From Planctomycetota bacterium (GTDB taxonomy: Bacteria; Planctomycetota; Phycisphaerae; WQYP01): 9,255 nucleotides of DNA. Where the stretch lies: NCBI GenBank assembly GCA_021816165.1, contig JAKAYZ010000037.1, positions 1 to 9,255 of the forward strand, written 5' to 3'. The notes below the pieces were generated by a model, which did no database searches, had not been told where the DNA came from, and worked only from the letters and a program-made list of their open reading frames with translations. This document shows positions 1 to 9,255 of this stretch, piece by piece. Within the stretch, counting starts at the first letter, position 1, and each line of letters begins with the position of its first letter. The translations under genes and the position numbers were made by a program.

Positions 1-1411
1 CGGAAAAACGCACGGTGCCGGCCCGGTTTCGCAGGTAGGCCCGGAGCCGGAAGCAGCCGGCCTTGAAGAGCAGGGGCTTGGTTGGAAAAGTAGCTTTGGG
101 ACAGGCAAGGGCGGCGATACCATCGGCGGCGGCCCCGAAGTTACGTGGACCACCACACCCACGCAATGGAGCAACAACTTTTTTCAGAATCTTTTCGGCT
201 ATGAATGGGAACTTACCCGCAGCCCGGCTGGTGCGCAACAATGGACGGCCAAGAACGGCGCCGGTGCCGGGACCATTCCGGATGCCCATGACCGATCTCG
301 ACACCATGCGCCGGCCATGTTGACGACGGATCTTGCCCTCCGGTTTGACCCCGTTTATAACAAAATTTCCCGGCGATTCTACGAACATCCCGATCAGTTT
401 GCCGATGCGTTTGCCCGGGCGTGGTTCAAACTCACGCACCGTGACATGGGGCCGCGAGCCCGTTACCTGGGGCCTCTGGTCCCTAAGGAAGACTTCGTCT
501 GGCAGGATCCGGTTCCCCCGGTAAACCACCCCCTGATGAATACCCAGGATATTGCGGCACTCAAAGCCAAAATTCTCTCGACGGGCCTGTCCATCCCACA
601 ATTGGTTTCCACCGCATGGGCCTCCGCCTCGACCTTCCGCGGCTCGGACAAGCGGGGCGGAGCCAACGGTGCACGCATACGGCTGGCCCCACAGAAACAA
701 TGGGCCGCGAATCAGCCCGACCGGCTGGCAAGTGTGCTCCAAGCTCTCGAGGCTATTCAGCGCGATTTCAACGGCCACCAGCCCGACGGCAAGAGAGTAT
801 CCCTGGCCGACCTGATTGTGTTAGGCGGCTGCGCCGGCATTGAACTGGCGGCAAAAAAGGCCGGCCATAGCGTGACGGTCCCCTTTACCGCGGGCCGGAC
901 CGATGCCTCGCAGGAACAGACCGATGCCGCTTCCTTTGCCGTGCTGGAACCAGTTGCGGATGGCTTCCGCAATTATGTCAAGGAGCCATACGGTGGAATG
1001 GCCGAGGTGATGCTGGTGGATAAAGCGCAGCTTTTAACGCTCACGCCGCCGGAAATGACGGTCCTCATCGGTGGCATGCGGGTACTCAACACCAATGTCG
1101 GTGCGACGCAGCATGGCGTTTTCACGACCCGTCCGGAAACACTTACGAATGATTTTTTTGCAAACCTTTTGAGCATGGGCACGCAATGGAAGCCTTTGAC
1201 CGAAGCTGGGGATCTGTTTGCAGGGCAAGACCGCAAGACTGGTGAACGCAAATGGACCGCTACACGCGTTGACCTGGTTCTTGGTTCAAATGCTCAGCTC
1301 CGGGCCTTGGCCGAGGTGTATGCCGGGGCCGACGCTCAAGGAAAGTTCGTGCAGGACTTTGTCTTGGCTTGGAACAAGGTTATGAATCTGGATCGCTTCG
1401 ACCTTGTGTAA
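1..1411 (+). CDS. katG: Catalase-peroxidase KatG, C-terminal part (5' end outside window)
   Basis: Bifunctional heme catalase-peroxidase that removes hydrogen peroxide. The frame is open from base 2 (469 complete codons) and ends at TAA 1409-1411, so the gene is cut by the left edge. The fragment starts at GKTHGAG, just after where the proximal heme His (GGHTF) should be; that His, the distal pocket and the Met-Tyr-Trp crosslink lie upstream and cannot be judged. Visible family signatures include VGPEPEAA (residues 12-19), [16 protein letters not shown] (106-114), HRDMGP (146-151), [12 protein letters not shown] and the C-terminal [11 protein letters not shown]. The Asp that bonds the proximal His (Asp381 in M. 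tuberculosis) is fragment residue 110. The mobile switch arginine (Arg418) is residue 147. The entire second, heme-free peroxidase-like domain is intact. The position matching M. tuberculosis Ser315 is Gly (residue 43). No frameshift is seen. The 3' end almost meets convergent tatD. Identity is secure from recalled family sequences. Confidence 0.96.
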   Translation, partial: GKTHGAGPVSQVGPEPEAAGLEEQGLGWKSSFGTGKGGDTIGGGPEVTWTTTPTQWSNNFFQNLFGYEWELTRSPAGAQQWTAKNGAGAGTIPDAHDRSRHHAPAMLTTDLALRFDPVYNKISRRFYEHPDQFADAFARAWFKLTHRDMGPRARYLGPLVPKEDFVWQDPVPPVNHPLMNTQDIAALKAKILSTGLSIPQLVSTAWASASTFRGSDKRGGANGARIRLAPQKQWAANQPDRLASVLQALEAIQRDFNGHQPDGKRVSLADLIVLGGCAGIELAAKKAGHSVTVPFTAGRTDASQEQTDAASFAVLEPVADGFRNYVKEPYGGMAEVMLVDKAQLLTLTPPEMTVLIGGMRVLNTNVGATQHGVFTTRPETLTNDFFANLLSMGTQWKPLTEAGDLFAGQDRKTGERKWTATRVDLVLGSNAQLRALAEVYAGADAQGKFVQDFVLAWNKVMNLDRFDLV

Positions 1412-1423
1412 TCGCACCGGCCT

Positions 1424-2197
1424 TTACTCCAACTGCTGCCCAAACAGGCGCCGGGCGTTGGCGGTGGTGACGGCTTGGAGGTGGGCGGGCGTGGCGCTGC
1501 GCTCTGCGGCCAGACGCGCGGCCACATGCACCACCAAAGCCGGTTCGTTGATTTTGATTTTGCGGACTGGCTCCGGACTTAAATAGGGGCAATCCGTTTC
1601 GACCAGCAGCCGGTCATCCGGGATCAACTTGGCAACGGCCCGGACTTCCTGCGCATTTTTATACGTGACAATACCAGTGATGCCCAGATAGGCGCCTTGG
1701 GCGAGCCACCGGGCCGCTTCTTCCGATGTTCCGGTGAAACAGTGAACCACGTGCGGAACATCCGTGAAGTCGGCCATGATGTTCAGGGCGTCGGCGTGGG
1801 CATCGCGTACGTGTAAAATGGCCGGCAGTTTTAATTTTCGGGCCAGTTCCAACTGCTGGATAAACACCGGACGCTGAACCGCTGGGTCCGCAGATCGGCC
1901 ATGATAATCCAGCCCGCATTCACCCACGGCCAGCAATCGCGGTTGTTGGGCAAAAAAAGGCCGCATCTCGTCGATGAAACCCGGTGTTATCTCTCCCGCC
2001 AGATGTGGATGCACGGCAATGGCCCCGTAAACCTCAGGGTAACTCTGGACCGCCTGCAGCACCCTTCGGTGATCTTCCGGCCCGGTGCCAATGGTTATCA
2101 TACGCTGGACACCAGCGGCAACAGCCCGGTGCACCACCGCGGCTTGATCCGCCAGGAGAGCCTGATCGGTTAGATGGCAGTGCGTGTCGATGAGCAT
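1424..2197 (-). CDS. tatD: TatD-family metal-dependent hydrolase (putative DNase)
   Basis: A 257-residue amidohydrolase-like TIM barrel of normal TatD length. Characterised members are divalent-metal-dependent 3'-5' nucleases; the substrate here is inferred. All expected metal ligands are visible: His6 and His8 in DTHCHL, Glu93 in GECGLDYH, His129 in LHVRDA, His152 in HCFTG and Asp202 in TDCPYLSP. The secondary HPH motif (63-65) and the C-terminal NEP motif (217-219) are also present. The start ATG (2195-2197) sits immediately before the DTHCHL strand, as in the family, so no longer N-terminus is needed. It follows gyrB with only 9 bases between, and no clear Shine-Dalgarno is visible there, suggesting co-transcription and perhaps translational coupling. 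No signal peptide is present, so a cytoplasmic location is expected. Which paralogue (TatD, YcfH or YjjV type) cannot be decided from sequence alone, so the symbol is a family label. Confidence 0.93.
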   Translation of the reverse strand: MLIDTHCHLTDQALLADQAAVVHRAVAAGVQRMITIGTGPEDHRRVLQAVQSYPEVYGAIAVHPHLAGEITPGFIDEMRPFFAQQPRLLAVGECGLDYHGRSADPAVQRPVFIQQLELARKLKLPAILHVRDAHADALNIMADFTDVPHVVHCFTGTSEEAARWLAQGAYLGITGIVTYKNAQEVRAVAKLIPDDRLLVETDCPYLSPEPVRKIKINEPALVVHVAARLAAERSATPAHLQAVTTANARRLFGQQLE

Positions 2198-2206
2198 GGT
2201 GGGAAC

Positions 2207-4921
<2,715 letters not shown>

Positions 4922-5154
4922 GCAAAGGCCGGTCAAAAATGGGGTAAAACGCCGATTCTGCAGGGCCATTGGGGGACAGCAGTGGGCCAAGCCGATGCCA
5001 CCGGCCGGACCAGATCGGTGCGAAGGCAACTTTTGCTTCGGGCCGGGCTTTTGCGGCGGAAATCGGTCCCGCCGTCCCGGTAGACCACAGCCCGCTGCTT
5101 TGCCTTGGGACCACACTGCCGGTATCGTGGTAACTGGTTTCGGTGGCATCATAC

Positions 5155-5160
5155 AAAGGA
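5155..5160 (+). promoter_or_regulatory. alaC ribosome binding site
   Basis: AAAGGA lies seven bases before the ATG at 5168. It decides the start: the longer in-frame ATG at 5105 would add 21 residues that look nothing like the family and has no comparable site. Confidence 0.7.
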
Positions 5161-5167
5161 TTTTCCC

Positions 5168-6484
5168 ATGGCCGGCACTGGCAACGATACTCCCTTTAAG
5201 ATCGAAGTCTCTTCGCGCATCAAGCGCTTGCCTCCTTATTTGTTCGCCAGCATCAACGCGCTCAAGGCGCAAAAGCGACGGGCAGGGTCGGACGTGATCG
5301 ATTTAGGCATGGGCAACCCCATTGATGCCTCGCCCGAATTCGTGATCGACAAACTCGCCGAAGCCGCACGCGATTCCCACAACCACCGGTATTCGTCCAG
5401 CATCGGCATTTTTAACCTGCGGCGCGAAGTTGCCCTGAAATATAAACGCCGCTATGGGGTGGAATTAGATCCGGAAACGCAGGTGGTGGCCACCATCGGC
5501 AGCAAAGAGGGGTTTTCCCACCTGATGCTGGCCTTGTTGGGTGCCGGCGATACAGTGGTGGTTGGCGACCCGGCTTATCCCATTCACGTGTATGCCGTGG
5601 CACTGGCCGGAGGTAATGTCATCAGCGTTCCGTTGGGCAATGACGATGCGTTTCTGGAGCGCATTGAACACGTGCTGCGAAACCTTTTCCCGCGACCCAA
5701 GCTGATGATTCTCAATTATCCGCACAACCCATCGGCGATGACCGTGGAGCCTGAATTTTATCAGAATGCCGTGGCCCTGGCGCGCCGGTACAATGTGCTG
5801 ATCATCAGCGATTTTGCCTATGGTGAAACATGTTTTGATGGTTATCGTGCCCCCTCCTTTCTGGCCACGCCCGGGGCCGTCGATGTGGGGGTCGAATTTT
5901 CGACGATGAGCAAACCGTACAACATGGCCGGCTGGCGCGTGGGCTTCTGCTGCGGCAACCCGGAGATCGTGCGGGCGTTGTCGACCATCAAGGGTTATTA
6001 CGATTATGGGCACTTTGCCCCCATTCAAATCGCCAGCATTCTGGCTTTGCGCCGCGGGGATGATTTTGTCGCGCACCAGGCCGCCATCTACCAAAAGCGC
6101 CGGAATGTGCTGGTCGCGGGCCTGCGCAAAATCGGCTGGGATGTTGCCGCGCCGCGGGCCAGCATGTTTGTATGGGCCAGGGTGTCTGACCAGCATCTGG
6201 CCGGGCAGGGCACCATTGATTTTTCCTACCGTCTCCTGCAAGAGGCGGATGTGGCGGTGGCCCCCGGCCGCGGTTTTGGTGAAAACGGCGAAGGCTTTGT
6301 TCGTATCGCCCTGGTGGAAAATGAAATGCGCATCAAACAGGCCCTGCGTCAGATCGATGCGGCACTCAATGGCCGCAAAAAAAAGCAGCGACCCAGCAAG
6401 CTTGTCCAACGCCCCTCGGCCCGCCAATCCACCCCGGACGCCAGCCCATCCGACGCCGGGCGGTCCTCGGTTATTGGCGGTTAA
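5168..6484 (+). CDS. alaC: Class I/II PLP aminotransferase, AlaC-type (glutamate-pyruvate transaminase)
   Basis: A fold-type I pyridoxal-phosphate aminotransferase of 438 residues, probably interconverting pyruvate plus glutamate with alanine plus 2-oxoglutarate in the cytosol. The match to recalled E. coli AlaC runs nearly end to end: RIKRLPPYLF (18-27), IDLGMGNP (44-51), TIGSKEGFSHLMLA (109-122), DPAYPIH (134-140), ILNYPHNPSA (181-190), ISDFAY (213-218), TMSKPYNMAGWR (246-257) and FVRIALVEN (377-385). Lys249 is the expected PLP-linked lysine. Asn187, Asp215 and Tyr218 are cofactor contacts, Arg257 should bind the phosphate, and Arg379 should bind the substrate carboxylate. Residues 402-438 form an extra tail rich in Lys, Arg, Pro and Ser that lies beyond the usual end. 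The related LL-diaminopimelate aminotransferase family is the main alternative, but the block-by-block resemblance is to AlaC. No terminator follows, so it may be co-transcribed with pyrC. Confidence 0.85.
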   Translation: MAGTGNDTPFKIEVSSRIKRLPPYLFASINALKAQKRRAGSDVIDLGMGNPIDASPEFVIDKLAEAARDSHNHRYSSSIGIFNLRREVALKYKRRYGVELDPETQVVATIGSKEGFSHLMLALLGAGDTVVVGDPAYPIHVYAVALAGGNVISVPLGNDDAFLERIEHVLRNLFPRPKLMILNYPHNPSAMTVEPEFYQNAVALARRYNVLIISDFAYGETCFDGYRAPSFLATPGAVDVGVEFSTMSKPYNMAGWRVGFCCGNPEIVRALSTIKGYYDYGHFAPIQIASILALRRGDDFVAHQAAIYQKRRNVLVAGLRKIGWDVAAPRASMFVWARVSDQHLAGQGTIDFSYRLLQEADVAVAPGRGFGENGEGFVRIALVENEMRIKQALRQIDAALNGRKKKQRPSKLVQRPSARQSTPDASPSDAGRSSVIGG

Positions 6485-6581
6485 AGCACCGCCCTGTTGC
6501 CCCCGCGGGTTGGCCCGAAGACAGGCTGCGCCGTGTCGGCGTGCTCGCAGCAGGGTGCGGCTGCCATTATAATTGGCGGGC
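6485..6581 (+). promoter_or_regulatory. alaC-pyrC gap with a possible pyrC promoter
   Basis: The 97-base gap contains a perfect TATAAT at 6568-6573, ending eight bases before the ATG at 6582. No good -35 hexamer is found at 16 to 18 bases upstream (TCGCAG at 17). If the element is used, transcription would start at or next to the ATG, giving a leaderless or nearly leaderless pyrC mRNA. No hairpin followed by a T-run is present that could terminate alaC transcription. Confidence 0.4.
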
Positions 6582-7955
6582 ATGAAGACCACGCTTGCCA
6601 TCAACCCGAGTCACGCCGAACATTCCCAGCCGGTTTTGATCGTCAATGGTACGGTGCTTGACCCTGCCGGCAATTTTCAGGGACCGGCGGACGTGTTGCT
6701 GGTGGAAGGCAGAATTGCCGCGTGTGCCAGGGATCTTTCCGCCCAGGCTCCCAGAGCCAGGCGCATGGACGCGGCCGGATGTCTGGTCACCCCCGGCCTG
6801 ATCGACATGCACGTGCATCTGCGCCAACCCGGCCAGGAACACAAGGAAACCATTGCCACCGGAGCGGCTGCAGCGGTGGCGGGCGGCTTTACCACCATCT
6901 GCTGCATGCCCAACACCACTCCAGCATTGGACAATGATACGCAGATTGAATATGTACTGACGCAGGCAAGCCGTGCCGGCCTGTGCCAGGTGTTGCCCAT
7001 GGGAGCCATCACCAAGGGGCGGCAGGGAGCGGAACTGGCCGAACTTATGCTGATGCACGAGGCCGGAGCCATAGGATTTTCCGATGATGGCGTGGGTGTT
7101 GGTTCGGCGGCGGTGATGACCAAGGCCTTGCAATACATCAAAATGTTTGGCGGCCTGTTGAGTCAGCATTGTGAAGAGCCGACGCTTTCCGGTGGCTCCA
7201 TGCACGCGGGGGCGGCGGCGCTGCGGCTGGGGCTGGGCGGCCTGCCCGCAGCCGCGGAAGAATTGATGATCGCCCGCGACCTGCTCCTGAATCGGTGCAT
7301 TGCGGCCCGCTACCATGTGCAGCATGTAAGTACCGCCGGCGCGGTCGATCTGATCCGCCAGGCCAAACGCCGCGGTGAAACCGTTTCGGCAGAGGTCGCT
7401 CCACATCACCTCCTGCTGACTGATGACTTGTGCGGGGGGTATGACAGCAATTTCAAAATGAACCCTCCGCTGCGCAGCCGGCAGGATGTGGACGCCTGCA
7501 TCGCCGGCGTTATCGACGGGACTCTTGATTGCCTGGCCACCGATCATGCCCCGCACGCCCGCGAAGAAAAGGAGCGGGAATTTGATCAGGCGCCCTTCGG
7601 TATCGTCGGTCTCGAAACGGCTCTGCCGCTTTATGCCAAGGCTCTGGTGGCCCCCGGTCATCTCACCTGGCTCCAACTCATTGATCGCATGAGCCTCCGG
7701 CCGGCCGCCGTGCTGGGCCTGAAAGACCGCGGATCGCTCGCGGTGGGATGCCGCGCCGATGTCACCGTGATTGATCCGGAGGTCGAATGGCAAATCGACC
7801 CGACCCGGTTTTATTCGCGCAGCACCAACACGCCTTTTGCCGGTTGGAAAGTGCGCGGCCAGGTCCGCTGGACCATAGTCGCCGGTCAGGTGGTGTTTGA
7901 CAATTCCGGACCAACCTCCGGCCAGGCCCCCGGGAATCGGGAAGCTCGGCCATAA
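6582..7955 (+). CDS. pyrC: Dihydroorotase, class I
   Basis: Zinc amidohydrolase that cyclises N-carbamoyl-aspartate to dihydroorotate, the third step of de novo pyrimidine synthesis. From the ATG at 6582 the protein has 457 residues, typical of class I bacterial enzymes. Active-site landmarks are all present: DMHVHLRQPG (75-84) with His77 and His79, MPNT (109-112), the FSDDG loop (166-170) with the metal-bridging Asp, QHCEE (195-199) with His196, QHVS (247-250) with His248, the NPPLR segment (294-298) and ATDHAPH (319-325) with catalytic Asp321. The family form of the His196 motif is usually HCED; Glu here is conservative. A complete metal site argues for an active enzyme, not an inactive PyrC-like partner of aspartate carbamoyltransferase. 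A TTG at 6573 would add three residues, but it overlaps the TATAAT element, so I prefer ATG. pyrB does not adjoin; the neighbours are an aminotransferase and an NYN protein. Confidence 0.94.
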   Translation: MKTTLAINPSHAEHSQPVLIVNGTVLDPAGNFQGPADVLLVEGRIAACARDLSAQAPRARRMDAAGCLVTPGLIDMHVHLRQPGQEHKETIATGAAAAVAGGFTTICCMPNTTPALDNDTQIEYVLTQASRAGLCQVLPMGAITKGRQGAELAELMLMHEAGAIGFSDDGVGVGSAAVMTKALQYIKMFGGLLSQHCEEPTLSGGSMHAGAAALRLGLGGLPAAAEELMIARDLLLNRCIAARYHVQHVSTAGAVDLIRQAKRRGETVSAEVAPHHLLLTDDLCGGYDSNFKMNPPLRSRQDVDACIAGVIDGTLDCLATDHAPHAREEKEREFDQAPFGIVGLETALPLYAKALVAPGHLTWLQLIDRMSLRPAAVLGLKDRGSLAVGCRADVTVIDPEVEWQIDPTRFYSRSTNTPFAGWKVRGQVRWTIVAGQVVFDNSGPTSGQAPGNREARP

Positions 7956-8678
7956 ATGGGGCCGCAGATGTTGATCATTGATGGCTACAATTGCACGTAT
8001 GCGGGTGCCGCACTGGGTGGCCGATGGGATGGCTTTTCGCTGCGGCAGTTGTGCACCCTGCTGGAAAAACAGCGCGCTGCGGCTATCGTGGTACTCGATG
8101 GACGACCCAAACCTTCCGAACCGGACGCGGATGAATTTCCCGGCATCAAGCTGGTTTATTCCGGACGCGGCATCAAGGCTGATGATGTCATCAGTAACAT
8201 TCTCTCCGCGCGTACCGATCGTCGCCACATCACCGTGGTCAGCAATGACCGGGCGGTGGCCCGGGATGCCCGCCGGCAAAAGGCCCGCAGTGAATCATGT
8301 GAAAAATTTCTGCAGGCACTGCTCGTCAGGACGGCGGTAAAAAAACTCCGGCAAGGCGAATCAGAACCGCGCGAAAAGTCCGCGGGGCTGGTCCATCCTG
8401 GAGAGACCGAACACTGGCTGCGAGAGTTTGGTTTAAGTAACAAGCTCCCGGCCAAGCTTCCACCAGCCCCTGCGGTATCCGCCGCCGATCATAAAACATC
8501 AGCACAATCTTCCGGAAACACGGGGCGCGGCCAAGCGCGATCTGGCAAACGCTCCGGCCGCGGAACCAAGCCCAGACCGGTGCCGCAAGCCCAGCTGCAA
8601 CGGTCCCGCGATTTGGATTTATCAACATTGGATGACCAGACCATCGCGGCGCTGCTGGGGCCGGTGCATCCTCCATAG
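7956..8678 (+). CDS. NYN-domain protein, YacP-like putative ribonuclease
   Basis: A 240-residue protein with an N-terminal PIN-like NYN domain (about 1-130) and a long polar tail. Visible NYN features are the first strand LIIDGYN (6-12) with Asp9 and Asn12, VVLDGRP (45-51) with Asp48, KADDVISN (74-81) with paired Asp76 and Asp77, and TVVSNDRAVARDAR (93-106) with Asp98 and Asp104. These acidic residues would bind Mg2+ for RNA cleavage. The related Bacillus YacP (Rae1) is a ribosome-associated mRNA endonuclease; transferring that role here is inference. The tail holds HWLREFGL (153-160), a Ser, Gly, Lys and Arg-rich stretch (about 180-217), and an acidic-hydrophobic end with TLDDQTIAALLG. The ATG at 7956 touches the pyrC TAA, so coupled translation is likely. 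An alternative ATG at 7968, directly before LIIDGYN and preceded by a G-rich run, would give 236 residues. Confidence 0.78.
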   Translation: MGPQMLIIDGYNCTYAGAALGGRWDGFSLRQLCTLLEKQRAAAIVVLDGRPKPSEPDADEFPGIKLVYSGRGIKADDVISNILSARTDRRHITVVSNDRAVARDARRQKARSESCEKFLQALLVRTAVKKLRQGESEPREKSAGLVHPGETEHWLREFGLSNKLPAKLPPAPAVSAADHKTSAQSSGNTGRGQARSGKRSGRGTKPRPVPQAQLQRSRDLDLSTLDDQTIAALLGPVHPP

Positions 8679-8763
8679 CCCGCGGTGGCCACACGGCCTG
8701 CGCCGCTGGTCCGAGATCCCAAGCAGATTGTGCCCAAGCGTTAAACCGGCCCGTGTGAAGACA

Positions 8764-8810
8764 AAGACCCTCCACGTCCGCCAGGCGGCTATGGAGGGTC
8801 TTAATTTTTT
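8764..8810 (+). terminator. Rho-independent terminator after the NYN gene
   Basis: A perfect 11-base-pair stem, AAGACCCTCCA (8764-8774) with TGGAGGGTCTT (8792-8802), encloses an inner CCGC/GCGG pairing. It is followed by TTAATTTTTT ending at 8810. It should end the alaC-pyrC-NYN transcripts. On the opposite strand the stem is followed by a weaker T-rich run, so some bidirectional activity is possible. Confidence 0.88.
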
Positions 8811-8819
8811 CCCACGAGT

Positions 8820-8857
8820 AAAAAGATGCGACTGGTGGTTGCAATGCCACCACCATC
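8820..8857 (-). terminator. Possible terminator after the HU gene
   Basis: Read on the minus strand, GATG (8857-8854), TGGTGG (8852-8847), an 8-base loop, CCACCA (8838-8833), a 4-base bulge and CATC (8828-8825) form an imperfect stem followed at once by TTTTT (8824-8820). The geometry suits the end of the HU transcript, but the bulges make it weaker than its plus-strand neighbour. Confidence 0.45.
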
Positions 8858-8927
8858 AGAGCCAGAAACCGTCGGAAAATGTTAAACCAGCGATTGGGAT
8901 TTCACCCCGGCCCAAGCCGGAGGGAAA

Positions 8928-9233
8928 TTACTTGCCGCCGAGGATCGCATCCTTAGCCGCTTTGGCGACGCGGAATTTGACCACGCGCTTGGCCGGAATT
9001 TCGATCGCTTCGCCGGTGGCCGGATTGCGGCCCATTCGCTTCTTGCGGTTGACCAGAACAATCTTCCCCAGCCCGGGCACGGTGAACTTGTTCTTGGCTT
9101 CCTTGTACGCGAGTTCCGCCAGCGCATCGAGCGCGGCAGCTGCGTGCTTCTTGCTCATTTCTGAGCCGGTGGCTTTGCTGACCAGTTCGGCGAGTTTCGC
9201 CGCGGTCTGCGACTTGGTAAGGGACTTGGCCAT
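8928..9233 (-). CDS. HU/IHF-family DNA-binding protein
   Basis: A small histone-like protein of 101 residues that would bend and compact DNA as a dimer in the nucleoid. The family arm signature is clear: PGLGKIVLVNRKKRMGRNPATGE (53-75, key residues Gly54, Gly56, Arg67, Arg70, Asn71, Pro72 and Gly75), with the DNA-intercalating proline at Pro72. IPAKRVVKFRVAK (79-91) forms the last strand and helix start. The N-terminal helices (about 5-45) are Ala and Lys rich. It is some ten residues longer than classical 90-residue HU, mainly at the N-terminal end and the 20-27 loop. HU rather than IHF is preferred because no partner gene or specific IHF feature is seen; the exact subtype is uncertain. The start at 9233 is fixed by a strong ribosome binding site. 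It is convergent with the NYN gene, and its promoter lies past the right edge. Confidence 0.93.
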   Translation of the reverse strand: MAKSLTKSQTAAKLAELVSKATGSEMSKKHAAAALDALAELAYKEAKNKFTVPGLGKIVLVNRKKRMGRNPATGEAIEIPAKRVVKFRVAKAAKDAILGGK

Positions 9234-9239
9234 GGAAAA

Positions 9240-9246
9240 CTCCTTT
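9240..9246 (-). promoter_or_regulatory. HU gene ribosome binding site
   Basis: On the minus strand AAAGGAG lies six bases before the ATG at 9233, a near-ideal spacing for a highly expressed gene. The promoter would lie beyond base 9255. Confidence 0.8.
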
Positions 9247-9255
9247 CCTAAAAAG

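Larger units (their letters stand above)
8679..8927. other. Convergent intergenic region between the NYN and HU genes
   Basis: This 249-base gap holds the two facing terminators described separately. I see no coding or structured RNA signal in 8679-8760 or 8858-8927. Confidence 0.6.

Noticed and set aside
63..323. 86-codon plus-strand frame near the left edge
   Set aside because: It is out of frame with the clear KatG coding sequence covering the same bases.
317..1411. An independent gene starting at the ATG at 317
   Set aside because: The same frame upstream (from base 2) encodes continuous KatG sequence, so this ATG is an internal Met.
5105..5167. N-terminal extension of alaC from the ATG at 5105
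   Set aside because: The extra 21 residues have no family similarity, and the AAAGGA site fits the ATG at 5168.
6547..6564. GCAGC/GCTGC hairpin before pyrC as a terminator or regulatory stem
   Set aside because: The stem is only five base pairs with an eight-base loop and no T-run, so chance is the better explanation.
5465..6604. 379-codon minus-strand frame antisense to alaC
   Set aside because: It overlaps an aminotransferase with an intact active site, and no family motif is visible in the antisense product.
6567..8279. 570-codon open frame on the minus strand, antisense to pyrC and the NYN gene
   Set aside because: It mirrors two well-supported genes, resembles no family I know, is rich in His, Gly and Gln as antisense frames of GC-rich genes often are, and has no ribosome site. 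It is a codon-bias shadow.

Overview
The window is a 9.3 kb piece of ordinary bacterial chromosome. It holds seven protein genes, six complete and one cut by the left edge, packed tightly apart from two regulatory gaps. I found no rRNA, tRNA, CRISPR array, insertion sequence or phage gene. DNA is GC-rich by eye (my estimate is high 50s percent), and long open frames antisense to real genes are common, as expected at that composition. The best guess for the source is a Planctomycetota-type bacterium, possibly Phycisphaerae. The basis is a long GyrB with a large insert after the TOPRIM domain, a YacP-like NYN protein with a long basic tail, and a long HU with an extended N-terminus. This rests on recalled family resemblance, not on a search, and is only moderately secure.

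Layout, left to right. Bases 1-1411 (+) encode the C-terminal two thirds of a catalase-peroxidase, KatG; its N-terminal heme-peroxidase half lies outside the window. It converges, with a 12-base gap, on a minus-strand pair: gyrB (4768 to 2207) followed 9 bases later by a TatD-family metal hydrolase (2197 to 1424). A 399-base divergent gap (4769-5167) carries a good sigma70-type promoter for gyrB and a long leader. From there a plus-strand series runs: an AlaC-type alanine aminotransferase (5168-6484), a class I dihydroorotase PyrC (6582-7955, or 6573 with a TTG start) and an NYN-domain putative ribonuclease (7956-8678) whose ATG directly abuts the pyrC stop codon. A strong terminator (8764-8810) closes the series. 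A minus-strand HU-type nucleoid protein gene (9233-8928) faces it and has its own possible terminator.

Functionally the window mixes housekeeping jobs: peroxide defence (KatG), DNA supercoiling and compaction (GyrB, HU), a small metal-dependent nuclease (TatD), amino-acid and pyrimidine metabolism (AlaC, PyrC) and probable RNA processing (NYN). No new multi-gene system is evident. The points most worth checking are a non-consensus glutamine in the GyrB TOPRIM motif at the quinolone-resistance position, a possible leaderless pyrC transcript, an odd gyrB leader, and the tight pyrC-NYN linkage.
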